Part shown: one piece after another, positions 16,487 through 25,334 of the stretch | How positions within the stretch are numbered: the first letter of the stretch is position 1 | Layout: each line of letters begins with the position of its first letter | NCBI GenBank assembly: GCA_900114405.1 | Contig: FOSY01000003.1 | Coordinates: 124,001-188,000 of the forward strand | Length of the DNA stretch: 64,000 bases | Direction of reading: 5' to 3' | DNA from: Lachnospiraceae bacterium KH1T2 | Lineage (GTDB): Bacteria; Bacillota; Clostridia; Lachnospirales; Lachnospiraceae | Notes under the pieces: model-generated | Seen by the model: the letters and a program-made list of their open reading frames with translations, nothing else | Database searches by the model: none | What the model was told of the DNA's origin: nothing | Translations under genes and position numbers: made by a program

Positions 16487-17431
16487 ATGTTTCATTACAA
16501 AGTATACGATATTGAAATAGCATCTGAAATTGAAATGCCTTCTGCTTATGTATCTGATGGTTCACGTGATCCGCAGATTATCATAAGAGTAAAAAAAATG
16601 GATGATATTTTGGAATTGTGTAAGAAAACTAAGAAGACTGCTGACGAAGAAAACGGAAAAGATAACGAAGAAGTCGATCTTACTAAAAAGGATGATGAAA
16701 TCATATATCTGCCTGGGTTTGCGCTGTTCAGAATATGCGGAGGAAAAGAAATCTTTTTCCATGAAATAGAAAAAACAGATAATTATCAGGTCGAGCAATG
16801 GCTGCTTAATCGTTGTATCACGTGTGCTCTTACACAGCGTGGAGAAATCATCATACATTGCAGCGGGCTGGATAAGGATGGAGAGCTGGCACTTCTCAGC
16901 GGAGAAAGCGGAAGTGGAAAATCTACTTTGGCAGATAAATTGCTTGAAAGAAAAGAGTATAAATTTGCTTCTGATGATACTGTCAGGATCGAGATCAGAG
17001 ATGGTAAGCTTATAGGATATGGCGCATATCCGCTGAGAAGATTATGCCTTGATGCAGTAGAGAGAAATGGATATGACAAGGAAAGTGTGATCCGTATAGA
17101 TGATGGTGAACGTGAAAAGTACGGAGTTTCAATGAAAGATGTCTTTACATGTGAAGGCAGATCTGTGAATTCACTCTTTATCTTAAATCCGAGTGACGAA
17201 ACAGATGCGGTCAGAGTAGATGAGATAACAGGCTCATATAAGCTGGAAGCACTTACAGATTGCATTTATAATTACACGTATTATAAAAAAAATGGATTAA
17301 ATAAGGATATGTTTTTTAAGATGGTATTGATTGCCAATAACCTTAGGATTTATCGTGTTTCGCGGCCAGTCAAGGGAATGACGGTCAATGAAGTTGCAGA
17401 AAATGTAAATAAAATTTTTGTAAAAAATTAA
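16487..17431 (+). CDS. HPr kinase-like lasso peptide kinase (K protein)
   Basis: This 314-residue protein has the C-terminal fold of HPr kinase with a P-loop GESGSGKST (139-147), FASDDTVRI soon after, and GYGAYPLRR. It lacks the N-terminal domain and the HPr-specific features of the true HprK at 54374. Proteins of this type next to lasso precursors (PadeK of paeninodin, ThcoK) phosphorylate the C-terminal Ser of the precursor. Precursor 1 ends in Ser, as required. GAGGTGG stands before the ATG at 16487; a TTG at 16469 is less likely. Codon use is AT-rich like its neighbours. The role is inferred from family and context. Confidence 0.82.
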   Translation: MFHYKVYDIEIASEIEMPSAYVSDGSRDPQIIIRVKKMDDILELCKKTKKTADEENGKDNEEVDLTKKDDEIIYLPGFALFRICGGKEIFFHEIEKTDNYQVEQWLLNRCITCALTQRGEIIIHCSGLDKDGELALLSGESGSGKSTLADKLLERKEYKFASDDTVRIEIRDGKLIGYGAYPLRRLCLDAVERNGYDKESVIRIDDGEREKYGVSMKDVFTCEGRSVNSLFILNPSDETDAVRVDEITGSYKLEALTDCIYNYTYYKKNGLNKDMFFKMVLIANNLRIYRVSRPVKGMTVNEVAENVNKIFVKN

Positions 17432-17453
17432 AAAAATATATAAAAAATAGTAC

Positions 17454-17482
17454 TTGATGGTAAAAAACCAGAATGGTATTAT
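17454..17482 (+). promoter_or_regulatory. Promoter of the EPS glycosyltransferase pair
   Basis: TTGATG (17454-17459) and TATTAT (17477-17482) are 17 bases apart, about 200 bases upstream of the PssD-like gene, giving a long leader. Confidence 0.65.
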
Positions 17483-17496
17483 GTTTTTCGGTGGGG

Positions 17497-17677
17497 TAAT
17501 TCTTTTTTGGGGACGAAAAAGAATTATTTCATCTTTTTTTTTCTTAAGGTTATAAATTGTTTATTGTATTTTACTTTATGTTTGCAATATGTTAATCTAT
17601 TATTTATAATTGTGTACAAAAATGCGTGCAATTATAAAGTGATAGTACCAGTCAATGAATTAAGAATTTTTCTTAAT
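17497..17677 (+). promoter_or_regulatory. Structured leader with an attenuator-like hairpin
   Basis: TAATTCTTTTT (17497-17507) pairs perfectly with AAAAAGAATTA (17516-17526), and a T-rich run follows (about 17534-17543), the form of a terminator inside the leader. Two more hairpins follow: TTATAATTG/CAATTATAA (17604-17637) and ATTAAGAA/TTCTTAAT (ending 17677), the last just before the GAGGGG ribosome site. The layout suggests transcript attenuation or processive antitermination of the EPS genes. Confidence 0.5.
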
Positions 17678-17689
17678 GAGGGGAATCAT

Positions 17690-18157
17690 ATGGGTAAGAG
17701 AATGAAAATAGCATTTATAGCATCATCAGGTGGACATCTGGAAGAAATTGAAAGCTTGAAAAATGTGAAGGAGAAGTATGACTCTTTTCTTATCACTGAA
17801 GGGGGCAGGTTTTCAGACACAAAATTTTGCGAAAAAATTTATCTGGTGTGGCAGATGAATCGTAAACAGGTGACATTTCTACCGAAATTTTTAATTTTAT
17901 TATTGAAGGCAATCCATATCTTAAACAAAGAGAAGCCTGATTTTATAATCACAACAGGTGCCTTGGTGGCTTATCCGTTTTGTGTGGTCGGTAAGCTTAA
18001 GGGTATAAAGATCATATATGTTGAATCCTTTGCAAGAGTTAAAAAGCCATCGTTAACAGGAAGACTTTTATATAATTTTGCAGATCTGTTTATAGTTCAG
18101 TGGGAGGATATGCTTAAGTTGTATCCAAAGTCTGTCCTTGGAGGTGGTATATTTTGA
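17690..18157 (+). CDS. PssD/Cps14F-like glycosyltransferase subunit (Alg14-type)
   Basis: This 155-residue protein matches the membrane-anchored half of two-part EPS galactosyltransferases. It shows the N-terminal FIASSGGHLEE motif of Alg14 homologues, a central hydrophobic stretch (LPKFLILLLKAIHI) and TTGALVAYPF. With its partner it adds the second sugar to the undecaprenyl-linked unit on the cytoplasmic face. The ATG at 17690 follows GAGGGG; an upstream GTG-initiated extension through the leader is not credible. It overlaps the partner gene by four bases. Confidence 0.9.
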   Translation: MGKRMKIAFIASSGGHLEEIESLKNVKEKYDSFLITEGGRFSDTKFCEKIYLVWQMNRKQVTFLPKFLILLLKAIHILNKEKPDFIITTGALVAYPFCVVGKLKGIKIIYVESFARVKKPSLTGRLLYNFADLFIVQWEDMLKLYPKSVLGGGIF

Positions 18158-18630
18158 TTTTTGTAACGCTGGGAACACAGAAGTTTCAAATGAATCGTCT
18201 CATTAAAGCGGCAGATAAACTTGCAGATCAGATAGACGAAGAGATTTTTATACAGACAGGAAATTCTACATATAAACCGCGTAAATGCAAGTATGAAGCG
18301 TTTATGAGTCCTGAAAGTTATAAAGAAAAAATTGAGAAATGCAGCTGTCTGATCACGCATGCGGGCGTTGGAACGATAATAACCGGTGTAAATGCTGATA
18401 AACCGGTGATAGTTGTGCCAAGACTTGCGGCGATGAAGGAGCATGTTGATGATCATCAAAAAGAGATCGCAGAGGCGTTTAGCGGTAAGGGATGCGTGCT
18501 TTACTGCAAGAATGCAGATGACTTAAAAAAATATGTGGATATGTCTAAAACATATAATTTTCAGCCATATGTGGTCCATGGGGGGAAAATCGAAGATATA
18601 ATCTTGGATTTTATAGGTATTTTTGCGTAA
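18154..18630 (+). CDS. PssE/Cps14G-like glycosyltransferase subunit (Alg13-type)
   Basis: This 158-residue catalytic partner begins IFVTLGTQKFQMNRL and has the C-terminal GT28-type motif ITHAGVGTIITG and the nucleotide-sugar loop PVIVVPRLAAMKEHVDDHQ. It forms the active enzyme with the PssD-like protein. It starts at a TTG (18154) overlapping the upstream TGA, so it is probably translated by coupling. Confidence 0.9.
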   Translation: MIFVTLGTQKFQMNRLIKAADKLADQIDEEIFIQTGNSTYKPRKCKYEAFMSPESYKEKIEKCSCLITHAGVGTIITGVNADKPVIVVPRLAAMKEHVDDHQKEIAEAFSGKGCVLYCKNADDLKKYVDMSKTYNFQPYVVHGGKIEDIILDFIGIFA

Positions 18631-18690
18631 TAATCGGTATAACGATTAAAACTAATGAGATACAACTAATCAAAATCGTATTACTAATTA
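18631..18690. repeat. Imperfect palindrome between EPS genes
   Basis: The stretch starts GGTATAACGATT and ends AATCGTATTACT, forming an imperfect hairpin directly before MITE-like copy 2. A similar but not identical hairpin with GTATAACGATT lies at 29834-29882. It may end the PssDE transcript. Confidence 0.4.
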
Positions 18691-18795
18691 GTGTATTGAC
18701 ACGTTCTAAATCAAACTAATGTCATATCTCGAAATCGCCAACATAAGGCTCATTCGAGCTATAACATAAGTTTAATTATGAATGTGTCAAAACAC
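18691..18795. repeat. 105-bp palindromic MITE-like repeat, copy 2
   Basis: It is identical in length and almost in sequence to the copy at 12725-12829. Termini are GTGTATTGACAC and GTGTCAAAACAC. It lies between the PssE-like gene and the initiating phosphoglycosyltransferase gene, so like copy 1 it stands just upstream of a biosynthetic gene. Confidence 0.88.
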
Positions 18796-18814
18796 TAGAA
18801 TATTAGGGGACAGT

Positions 18815-20212
18815 ATGAAACAGAATAATCGTGGAGCAAATACTAACTCGATACAGATGCTTATCGATATAGTCGTACTTTTAATAGCATATCTATTTAG
18901 CCGGTTATATGTTGGCAATGCTTTCGTTGATAACGCAATGATGCAGTGCTTTTCAATTGTGCTTGTGTTTATGATCATATTTATCGCATCAAATAAAGAA
19001 GCACGTATTTATGACGTGACTTTATTCTTTTATTTTGACAGATTTTTTAAGATCGTGACTAAATCATGGATCACAGCGGCAATTGGAACGACATTCATAA
19101 TATTTTTCTTTGAGCCTACGTATGTCGTAAGACACTTTTTTTACGCATATTTAGTGTCGTCTTTTGTTTTACAATTTATTAATGTGATAATAAGCAGGAT
19201 ACTGCAGATAATGACGCAGAATCAGAATGCTCCAAGAGCAGCATTTGTCGGTGTCTTTGAAGATTATGAGAAGTTTAACTACTTTCTCAATAAGACAAGC
19301 ATGCGTCTTGAAGAGGTTGGATATATAAATCTGCCTGGAAGAAGCTCTAAGGGAGTATACAATGTCCTTGGAGAGATTAAAGATATAGAAAAAATCATCA
19401 GACAGAATGAATTAGATCAGATATTTTTCTTTAGATACAGCAGTGAACCTGCAGACTACATACAGAAATATGTTGATATCTGCATGGAGATGGGCGTCAC
19501 GGTAAGAGTTGTTTTAGACTCGCCAATGCTTCATCGTTCAAATAGTTTTGTAAGCTCCATTGGAGTTTATCCAATGATTACTTATCATACTATTGCGCTC
19601 AATCAATATGAGCAGATGGTCAAGAGATTCATAGATATTGTCGGCAGTATTGTAGGCATAGTTCTTACTTCTCCGGTGATGCTTATAACGGCGTTGGCAA
19701 TAAAACTTGATTCTAAAGGCCCGGTCTTTTTCGTGCAGAAGAGAGTAGGCCAGAATGGCAGAGTCTTCAAAATGCTTAAATTCAGGAGCATGTGCGTAGA
19801 CGCTGAAGCCAAAAAAGAAGAACTTATGAAGAATAACGAAATGGAAGGCGGGGTCATGTTCAAGATGAAGAATGATCCGCGAGTTACCAAAGTAGGAAGA
19901 TTCATAAGAAAGACAAGTATTGATGAGCTTCCGCAGTTCTTCAATATTCTGGTGGGGCATATGAGCCTTGTGGGAACAAGGCCGCCTACGCTTGACGAGG
20001 TTTCAAAGTATGGACGCAGTCAATGGCGAAGGATCAGCATAAAGCCAGGGCTCACAGGTCTTTGGCAGGTGAGCGGCAGAAGCGATATTACGGATTTTGA
20101 TGAAGTTGTTAACTTAGATCTGGAATATATCGATCGCTGGTCGCTGACATTGGATGCGAAGATATTGCTTGGAACAGTAGGACTTATACTTGGGAGAAAA
20201 GGTGCATATTAA
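18815..20212 (+). CDS. Initiating undecaprenyl-phosphate sugar phosphotransferase
   Basis: This 465-residue membrane protein has four or five N-terminal helices, a central CoA-binding-like region, and a C-terminal bacterial sugar transferase domain. Catalytic-domain motifs are KRFIDIVGS, FFVQKRVGQNG, KFRSM and DELPQFFNILVG, then SLVGTRPP and KPGLTGLWQVSGRS. It moves a sugar phosphate from UDP-sugar to undecaprenyl phosphate, the first step of repeat-unit assembly (WbaP/CpsE family). AGGGGA precedes the ATG at 18815; a longer frame from 18782 starts inside the repeat element and is unlikely. The sugar is probably galactose or glucose but is not fixed by sequence. Confidence 0.93.
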   Translation: MKQNNRGANTNSIQMLIDIVVLLIAYLFSRLYVGNAFVDNAMMQCFSIVLVFMIIFIASNKEARIYDVTLFFYFDRFFKIVTKSWITAAIGTTFIIFFFEPTYVVRHFFYAYLVSSFVLQFINVIISRILQIMTQNQNAPRAAFVGVFEDYEKFNYFLNKTSMRLEEVGYINLPGRSSKGVYNVLGEIKDIEKIIRQNELDQIFFFRYSSEPADYIQKYVDICMEMGVTVRVVLDSPMLHRSNSFVSSIGVYPMITYHTIALNQYEQMVKRFIDIVGSIVGIVLTSPVMLITALAIKLDSKGPVFFVQKRVGQNGRVFKMLKFRSMCVDAEAKKEELMKNNEMEGGVMFKMKNDPRVTKVGRFIRKTSIDELPQFFNILVGHMSLVGTRPPTLDEVSKYGRSQWRRISIKPGLTGLWQVSGRSDITDFDEVVNLDLEYIDRWSLTLDAKILLGTVGLILGRKGAY

Positions 20213-20238
20213 AAAAACAGCTCCGAAACGAGCTGTTT
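20211..20238 (-). terminator. Terminator between converging genes
   Basis: AAACAGCTC (20215-20223) pairs with GAGCTGTTT (20230-20238). The minus strand has a seven-T tail, so it mainly ends the PqqD-like gene; it may also slow transcription from the plus side. Confidence 0.8.
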
Positions 20239-20248
20239 GTTGAAAGGA

Positions 20249-20515
20249 TCAATCGATAAATTCGATCTCCTTAAGCTTTGTAAGGAATGTAAAAACTGAA
20301 GAGGTACAAACATCTTCGGTCACATCATACTCCGATAAAAGCTTATTAATTATTTCCCCGGCTGTGATATCTGACTGGATTAAATCCCAAATGTCATTGC
20401 CAACACCTTTTAACATATAGTATTTACCGGAATCGAAGTCGATCATGACCTTCTCACCGGAAAGGTCGGTTACACTAATCTGTTTTTTTAGATGTATTAA
20501 AGTGTTGCGATCCAT
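20249..20515 (-). CDS. PqqD-like precursor recognition protein (lasso B1)
   Basis: This 88-residue protein has the PqqD fold pattern: short beta strands with VMIDFDSGKYYMLKGVGNDIWDLI, then helices (AGEIINKLLSEYDV). Such proteins (RRE, B1) bind the precursor leader, here the WxxP region, and hand it to the leader peptidase. It lies alone on the minus strand in the middle of EPS genes, about 14 kb from its expected partner peptidase (34743). AGGAGGGATT precedes the ATG, and it has its own promoter. It is the only PqqD-like gene I see in the window. Confidence 0.85.
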   Translation of the reverse strand: MDRNTLIHLKKQISVTDLSGEKVMIDFDSGKYYMLKGVGNDIWDLIQSDITAGEIINKLLSEYDVTEDVCTSSVFTFLTKLKEIEFID

Positions 20516-20549
20516 AATCCCTCCTTGGTGAATACAAATTTACAGGAAC

Positions 20550-20578
20550 AATATACATTATTTTCAAAGCGAATTCAA
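20550..20578 (-). promoter_or_regulatory. Promoter of the PqqD-like gene
   Basis: On the minus strand TTGAAT (20578-20573) and TATATT (20555-20550) are 17 bases apart, with TG next to the -10 box. The gene can therefore be expressed separately from the EPS operon. Confidence 0.6.
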
Positions 20579-20620
20579 TAATCTGTTTTTGCTTTGAGGC
20601 AAAAATGGAGTGAGGTTAAA

Positions 20621-22051
20621 GTGTTTAAGATTTTTTTTGCTAATCTGCATCTTGAAAAGATTCTCTGGATCATTAAATCAAAGATCCTCTACATTATCAT
20701 GTTTGCACTCGTTGGTGGTGCTGTTGGCGGCGCCTATGCACTGTTCATGGGACAGGATCTTTACCGTTCTGAGATCACAATGACTGCATTCAGTAATCCT
20801 GATTATGCGAACGACAGCGGCATCAATATCAATGTATCGGATGTTCAGTCTGCTCAGCAGCTCATAACAAGCTATTCTTCTGTACTTACAAGCTCTATCT
20901 TCTTAAATGATGTGCTTGAAGCATCAGGGCTTCAGGATCAATATTCAGTACTCGCACTTCAAAGAAGGATAAGCGCTCGTCAGATAACTAATACATCTAT
21001 GTTTGTTATCTACGTCGTAGATCCGAATCCGATGAATGCACAGCTGATCGCAAATACTATTGGAGAGATAGCACCTACAAGACTTGTCGGACTGGTTAAA
21101 TCCGGTGGACTTCAGGTACTTGATGAAGCAAAGCTTCCGACAGAACCATATGAGTCTACAAGTACGATCTTATTTGCACTGATCGGTGCGGTAGGCTTTG
21201 GAGTAATGTCAGCGGTAGGATTCCTCTTCTTTGGATTGCAGGATACAAGAATACGCCGCAAATACGAAGTGGAAGACATGTTTAACATACCGATCATCGG
21301 AACTGTTCCGCTGGTCGAGTCAACAGATAAAGTAAAAAAATCGCCGATTCTTGGAGAAAACAGCTCATTCGAAATGAGAGAAGCATATAACGAGATAAGA
21401 ACATTTCTTACATTTTCAAAAAGAGATGAGAAGTGCCCGGTATATGGAATCTTAAGTGCTGATAAAGGCGAAGGAAAAACAGTATCAGCTTTAAACATTG
21501 CAAGTTCACTTGCAAATACCGGTAAAAAGATCCTTTTCATCGATGCAGACCTTAGAGAAAGCAGAACTGCTGAGGTTCTTGGCATGTCAGGAACAGGACT
21601 CAGCGAGTACCTTGGAAGTGATGAAGCAGAGCTTAATATTCAGAGATCAGGCAGAGGATTTGATGTGATCCTTGCCGGAGCTAAGCCTTCTAACGCAGCA
21701 GATCTTCTTGCAGGCGGCAAGATCAGAGAACTTATAAATGCGCAGAAAGAAAACTATGACATGATCATTGTTGATCTTGCACCGGCAGGCAGAGTTATAG
21801 ATGGTCTTGAACTTGCAGACTGCCTTACATCTTATGTCCTCGTGGTACGTGAGATGGTGACAAAGTTTGAGCGAGAAGAGATGATAATCAGAAATATCGA
21901 AGAGCTCAAAGGCGATATCTGCGGATTTATCTACAATGGTATATCAACTAAGTCAGAAGACTATAACTATAAGAAAGCAGCTGAGAAATACGGCTTTGTT
22001 GATACCAGCGCTAAAGTTGTCAGTGCAAAAAAGAAGGTTGCAGCGAGATGA
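20621..22051 (+). CDS. Wzz-BY-kinase fusion, EPS chain-length regulator
   Basis: This 476-residue protein combines a Wzz domain with two membrane helices (about residues 20-40 and 175-200) and a cytoplasmic tyrosine kinase domain. Walker A is ADKGEGKT, Walker A' is LFIDADLRESR and Walker B is MIIVDLAP. Tyrosines cluster near the end (SEDYNYKKAAEKYGF). It controls EPS polymer length and export by autophosphorylation cycles. Most Firmicutes split this into CpsC and CpsD, so the fusion resembles the proteobacterial Wzc layout. A GTG at 20621 after GTGAGG is the preferred start; TTG at 20594 is possible. Its stop overlaps the next start by four bases. Confidence 0.88.
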   Translation: MFKIFFANLHLEKILWIIKSKILYIIMFALVGGAVGGAYALFMGQDLYRSEITMTAFSNPDYANDSGININVSDVQSAQQLITSYSSVLTSSIFLNDVLEASGLQDQYSVLALQRRISARQITNTSMFVIYVVDPNPMNAQLIANTIGEIAPTRLVGLVKSGGLQVLDEAKLPTEPYESTSTILFALIGAVGFGVMSAVGFLFFGLQDTRIRRKYEVEDMFNIPIIGTVPLVESTDKVKKSPILGENSSFEMREAYNEIRTFLTFSKRDEKCPVYGILSADKGEGKTVSALNIASSLANTGKKILFIDADLRESRTAEVLGMSGTGLSEYLGSDEAELNIQRSGRGFDVILAGAKPSNAADLLAGGKIRELINAQKENYDMIIVDLAPAGRVIDGLELADCLTSYVLVVREMVTKFEREEMIIRNIEELKGDICGFIYNGISTKSEDYNYKKAAEKYGFVDTSAKVVSAKKKVAAR

Positions 22052-23025
22052 AGAAAGTTAGTGTGATAGTTCCGGTTTACAATACTTCAAAGTATCTTAG
22101 GCGGTGTCTTGATGCACTTACAGGGCAGACTTTGGATGAGATGGAGATTCTGTTGATCAATGATGGGTCGACAGATGATTCTCCAAAGATTATGGAAGAG
22201 TATCGTCGGAAATATCCTGATAAAATTCGTATCATCAATAAAGAAAATGGTGGACAGGCGACAGCCAGAAACCTCGGAATAAGTGAGGCAAAGGGCGAAT
22301 ATATCGGATTTGCGGATTCTGATGATTATGTTGACCGTACACTATTTGAAAAGCTATACAGCAAGGCGGTTGAAACTGACGCTGACTATGTGGACTGTGA
22401 TTATCACTGTATGTATGAGACTGCGGAAGGTTCTAGGGAGATCGGGACCAGAGGCACGATCAAAGAACATGATTCTAATAGTGATATGATGCTTGATCCG
22501 CAGGTTTCACCCTGGAATAAGCTGTACAGGAACGTAGTTCTTCAAAAAGACGGAATGCGGTTTCCAGAGGGAGTAATATATGAGGATACCGCTTTTTTTA
22601 TGAAAACTGTTCCGAATATCAGGAAGTCAGCATATGTTGATGAAAAGCTTGTATACTATTGCGTCAGAGAAAATTCGACTATGACTGCAAACAAAAGCCA
22701 TAAGGTGGCGGATATATTCACAGTATTGCAGGATATCATCGACTATTACACAAAATTCGGTTTTGCTGAAAGGTACAGCAAGGAACTTGAGTATTTCTGC
22801 GTGAAGATCGCATTTTGCAGTAATCTTACGAGGATAGGTCGTGTACCGGATAGAAAGCTCAGAAGAGAACTTATAAGGAAAACATTTGATTTTGTGAACA
22901 GTTATTTCCCAAAGTATAGAAGTAATCCATACTTTGGAGGAAAGATCGGTTTATACATCAAAACATTGAACCCGTTAGAGGCAGATCTTTTTGCACCGAT
23001 AATGGGCAGACTTGTGAAAGGTTAA
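22048..23025 (+). CDS. GT2 family glycosyltransferase
   Basis: This 325-residue protein has a GT-A domain with SVIVPVYNTSKYL, LINDGSTDDSP, NGGQATARNLG and the metal site FADSDDYVD. Motif WNKLYR and a long C-terminal region are typical of EPS side-chain or backbone transferases. ATGA overlap with the BY-kinase gene shows it is in the same operon. Sugar and linkage cannot be assigned. Confidence 0.9.
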   Translation: MKKVSVIVPVYNTSKYLRRCLDALTGQTLDEMEILLINDGSTDDSPKIMEEYRRKYPDKIRIINKENGGQATARNLGISEAKGEYIGFADSDDYVDRTLFEKLYSKAVETDADYVDCDYHCMYETAEGSREIGTRGTIKEHDSNSDMMLDPQVSPWNKLYRNVVLQKDGMRFPEGVIYEDTAFFMKTVPNIRKSAYVDEKLVYYCVRENSTMTANKSHKVADIFTVLQDIIDYYTKFGFAERYSKELEYFCVKIAFCSNLTRIGRVPDRKLRRELIRKTFDFVNSYFPKYRSNPYFGGKIGLYIKTLNPLEADLFAPIMGRLVKG

Positions 23026-23030
23026 CAGTT

Positions 23031-23960
23031 GTGAAAATTTCAGTAGCTATGGCAACCTACAATGGTGCTAAATATATTGCAGAACAGCTTGATTCGATAC
23101 TTTATCAGACAAGAAGTGTGGATGAAGTTATCATCTGCGATGACTGCTCGAAGGACGAAACTGCCGAAGTTGTTGAGAATTATATCAAAGAGCATAAATT
23201 GGAAGGCAGCTGGAAATTTGAAGTTAATGAAAAGAATCTTGGTTATGCTTCAAATTTTGCAAAGGCTTTGAGCAAGACAGACGGTGATCTGGTCTTTTTC
23301 TGCGATCAGGATGATATCTGGATAGAAGACAGAATTGAGAAAATGGCAGAGGTGATGGAAAAGAACCCTGAAGTTGCATTATTGGGTTCTGAATTTGAGC
23401 CGTTTGCCAGTACAGCGGATGCACCTAAGCCTCATGGATGGGAGCTGAAGACTTTCAGAGGTGACGGTTCGCTCGAACATCTTAAGTTTAGTGCAAAGAA
23501 CGTTTTTATCGGATGTCAGGGATGTACCATGTGCATGCGAAGAGATTTTCTCAATAAGATAAAGAATTATTGGTATCCGGGATGGGCACATGATGAATAT
23601 GTCTGGAAGCTTGCGCTTTGCCTTGACGGACTGTATTTCTACCATGCGGCTACATTAAAGAGGAGACTTCATTCTAACAATGTAACTTTACATAAGGAAC
23701 ACAAGAAGAGCCAGAGAATGAAATATCTTACAGAGCTTCTTAAAAGCCATGAGCAGACACTTAAGTTTGCGAAAGATATCGGCTTGAGTGAAGACAAGAT
23801 CCATCTTCTGGAAAGAAACATCAAAGCGACAAAAATGCGTATCGACTTAATTGACGGAAGAAAGTTTTTTAATACGATACCGCTTACAATAGGTTTTCAT
23901 GACTGCTATCACAAATGCAGGGCAATCCCGGTAGAGCTGGTGATGGCATTAAAAGGGTAA
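23031..23960 (+). CDS. GT2 family glycosyltransferase, rhamnosyltransferase-like
   Basis: This 309-residue protein starts at a GTG and shows SVAMATYNGAKYI, CDDCSKDETAE, and the acceptor and metal region FCDQDDIW typical of rhamnosyl- and related transferases. GWAHDEYVW follows, the usual late acidic motif. It is six bases downstream of the previous gene. Rhamnose is a guess from motif style only. Confidence 0.88.
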   Translation: MKISVAMATYNGAKYIAEQLDSILYQTRSVDEVIICDDCSKDETAEVVENYIKEHKLEGSWKFEVNEKNLGYASNFAKALSKTDGDLVFFCDQDDIWIEDRIEKMAEVMEKNPEVALLGSEFEPFASTADAPKPHGWELKTFRGDGSLEHLKFSAKNVFIGCQGCTMCMRRDFLNKIKNYWYPGWAHDEYVWKLALCLDGLYFYHAATLKRRLHSNNVTLHKEHKKSQRMKYLTELLKSHEQTLKFAKDIGLSEDKIHLLERNIKATKMRIDLIDGRKFFNTIPLTIGFHDCYHKCRAIPVELVMALKG

Positions 23961-23966
23961 TTATAA

Positions 23967-25334
23967 GTGACAGATTTCATTGTTAGAGAAGAAAAAAGTA
24001 AATACATCAAGCCTGCCAGAGAGAATAAAATTTTTTACGCCTGTTCGATATTCTTCCTATTTAATATGTTTGTAATGCCGCAGTATTTCGGAATACCGAC
24101 TCCGGGCTTTGACCTTACAGTGCTGAGAATAGGAATCATCCTCGTATCACTGATGATATTTGCGGATACTGAAAGAGCGAAAGATTTTTTGGAGATCATC
24201 AAGACAAGTCTTTTAACGAAAACGTGGGCTGTATATGTCATAGTAATTTTATATACGATGGTTTTCAGAGCTGACTTTAATGCATTCTTAAATCCATTTA
24301 TGGAAATATACGCAACGTATCTGGTCATTTATGTGGTAAAGAAATCCATTGGTGTAGAGAATATATTGAAGTTGGTGATAGTCTTTTGCTACATAATGAC
24401 TTTGCTCGGTGTACTTGAAGCATTTCTTGGATTTACGCCGTTTTGCTATCTTGTAACGCTAGATGGCATTTATACAGGCTCTTTTGTAAGATCGGGAAGC
24501 TACCGAATAATGAGTTCATTTTCACATTCGTTGGGTTATGGACTGTTTCTTATAATTGTAACACCACTTTCCGTTTACAACATTGATGAGAAAAAAATCC
24601 ATCTTGTGCAGCATCCTCTGCTGCTGATCCTGTTTGTTATAAATGTTTTTATGACCGGTTCCAGATCTACACTAGGTGTTCTCTTTTTGGAACTCGCGAT
24701 ATTGATAGTGCTTGCTGAAAGAGAAAACAGAAAGAGATTCCTCGTGGGATTTGTGATGTTTTTACTTATTTTTTCAGCTGTGGTATTTGCTCTTCAAGGC
24801 ACGAGTTTTGGAAAATATGTTCTGCTTCAGGTTACTACAGTTATCGACAGTGCTTTCGGTACTACGTATTCTGTTAAATATGGAGCGGATCTGAATGCGC
24901 TTGGAGCAAGCTCAAATTACAGAGAGCAGTTAAAAGGTATTTTCAGTGTTTCGTGGCTTAATCCGATCTTAGGACTTGGAAGAAAGAGAGCTTTCAGCGG
25001 TGTCATAAATGGAAATGTTATCAGATCTATCGACAGTTTCTACATTGCAGAATATGTCCGCTACGCTTATCCGGGAATGCTTTCATTTATATTTTTCCTT
25101 GTATTCTGGATGATAAAGATGGCTTTATCTGCGTTTGGAAAGCAGAAAAATAATCTGGCAAAGATAGTTGTGGTCGGAGTTGGCTGCTACCTTTTGAATC
25201 TTTATTGGGTAGACTCTCTGCAGACATTTAAGTATATGTATCTGATGATCGCCATCTGGTACTGTGACAGCGAAGTTAAGGCAAGTGCTGCGGCTTCGCG
25301 ATATATTAAAAAGCCGATTTGGAGAAAGAAATGA
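23967..25334 (+). CDS. EPS polymerase (Wzy, O-antigen ligase family)
   Basis: This 455-residue protein has about eleven hydrophobic helices and a large loop near residues 300-360 containing LGLGRKRAF, as in Wzy/O-antigen polymerases. It would join lipid-linked repeat units on the outer face of the membrane. A GTG start at 23967 is used. Its last four bases overlap the next start. Sequence conservation in this family is poor, so the call rests on topology and position between transferases and before a flippase gene. Confidence 0.78.
   Translation: MTDFIVREEKSKYIKPARENKIFYACSIFFLFNMFVMPQYFGIPTPGFDLTVLRIGIILVSLMIFADTERAKDFLEIIKTSLLTKTWAVYVIVILYTMVFRADFNAFLNPFMEIYATYLVIYVVKKSIGVENILKLVIVFCYIMTLLGVLEAFLGFTPFCYLVTLDGIYTGSFVRSGSYRIMSSFSHSLGYGLFLIIVTPLSVYNIDEKKIHLVQHPLLLILFVINVFMTGSRSTLGVLFLELAILIVLAERENRKRFLVGFVMFLLIFSAVVFALQGTSFGKYVLLQVTTVIDSAFGTTYSVKYGADLNALGASSNYREQLKGIFSVSWLNPILGLGRKRAFSGVINGNVIRSIDSFYIAEYVRYAYPGMLSFIFFLVFWMIKMALSAFGKQKNNLAKIVVVGVGCYLLNLYWVDSLQTFKYMYLMIAIWYCDSEVKASAAASRYIKKPIWRKK

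Noticed and set aside
16487..17431. Second true HPr kinase
   Set aside because: It lacks the HprK N-terminal domain and sits beside lasso precursors, while a canonical hprK is at 54374 near a Crh-like gene.
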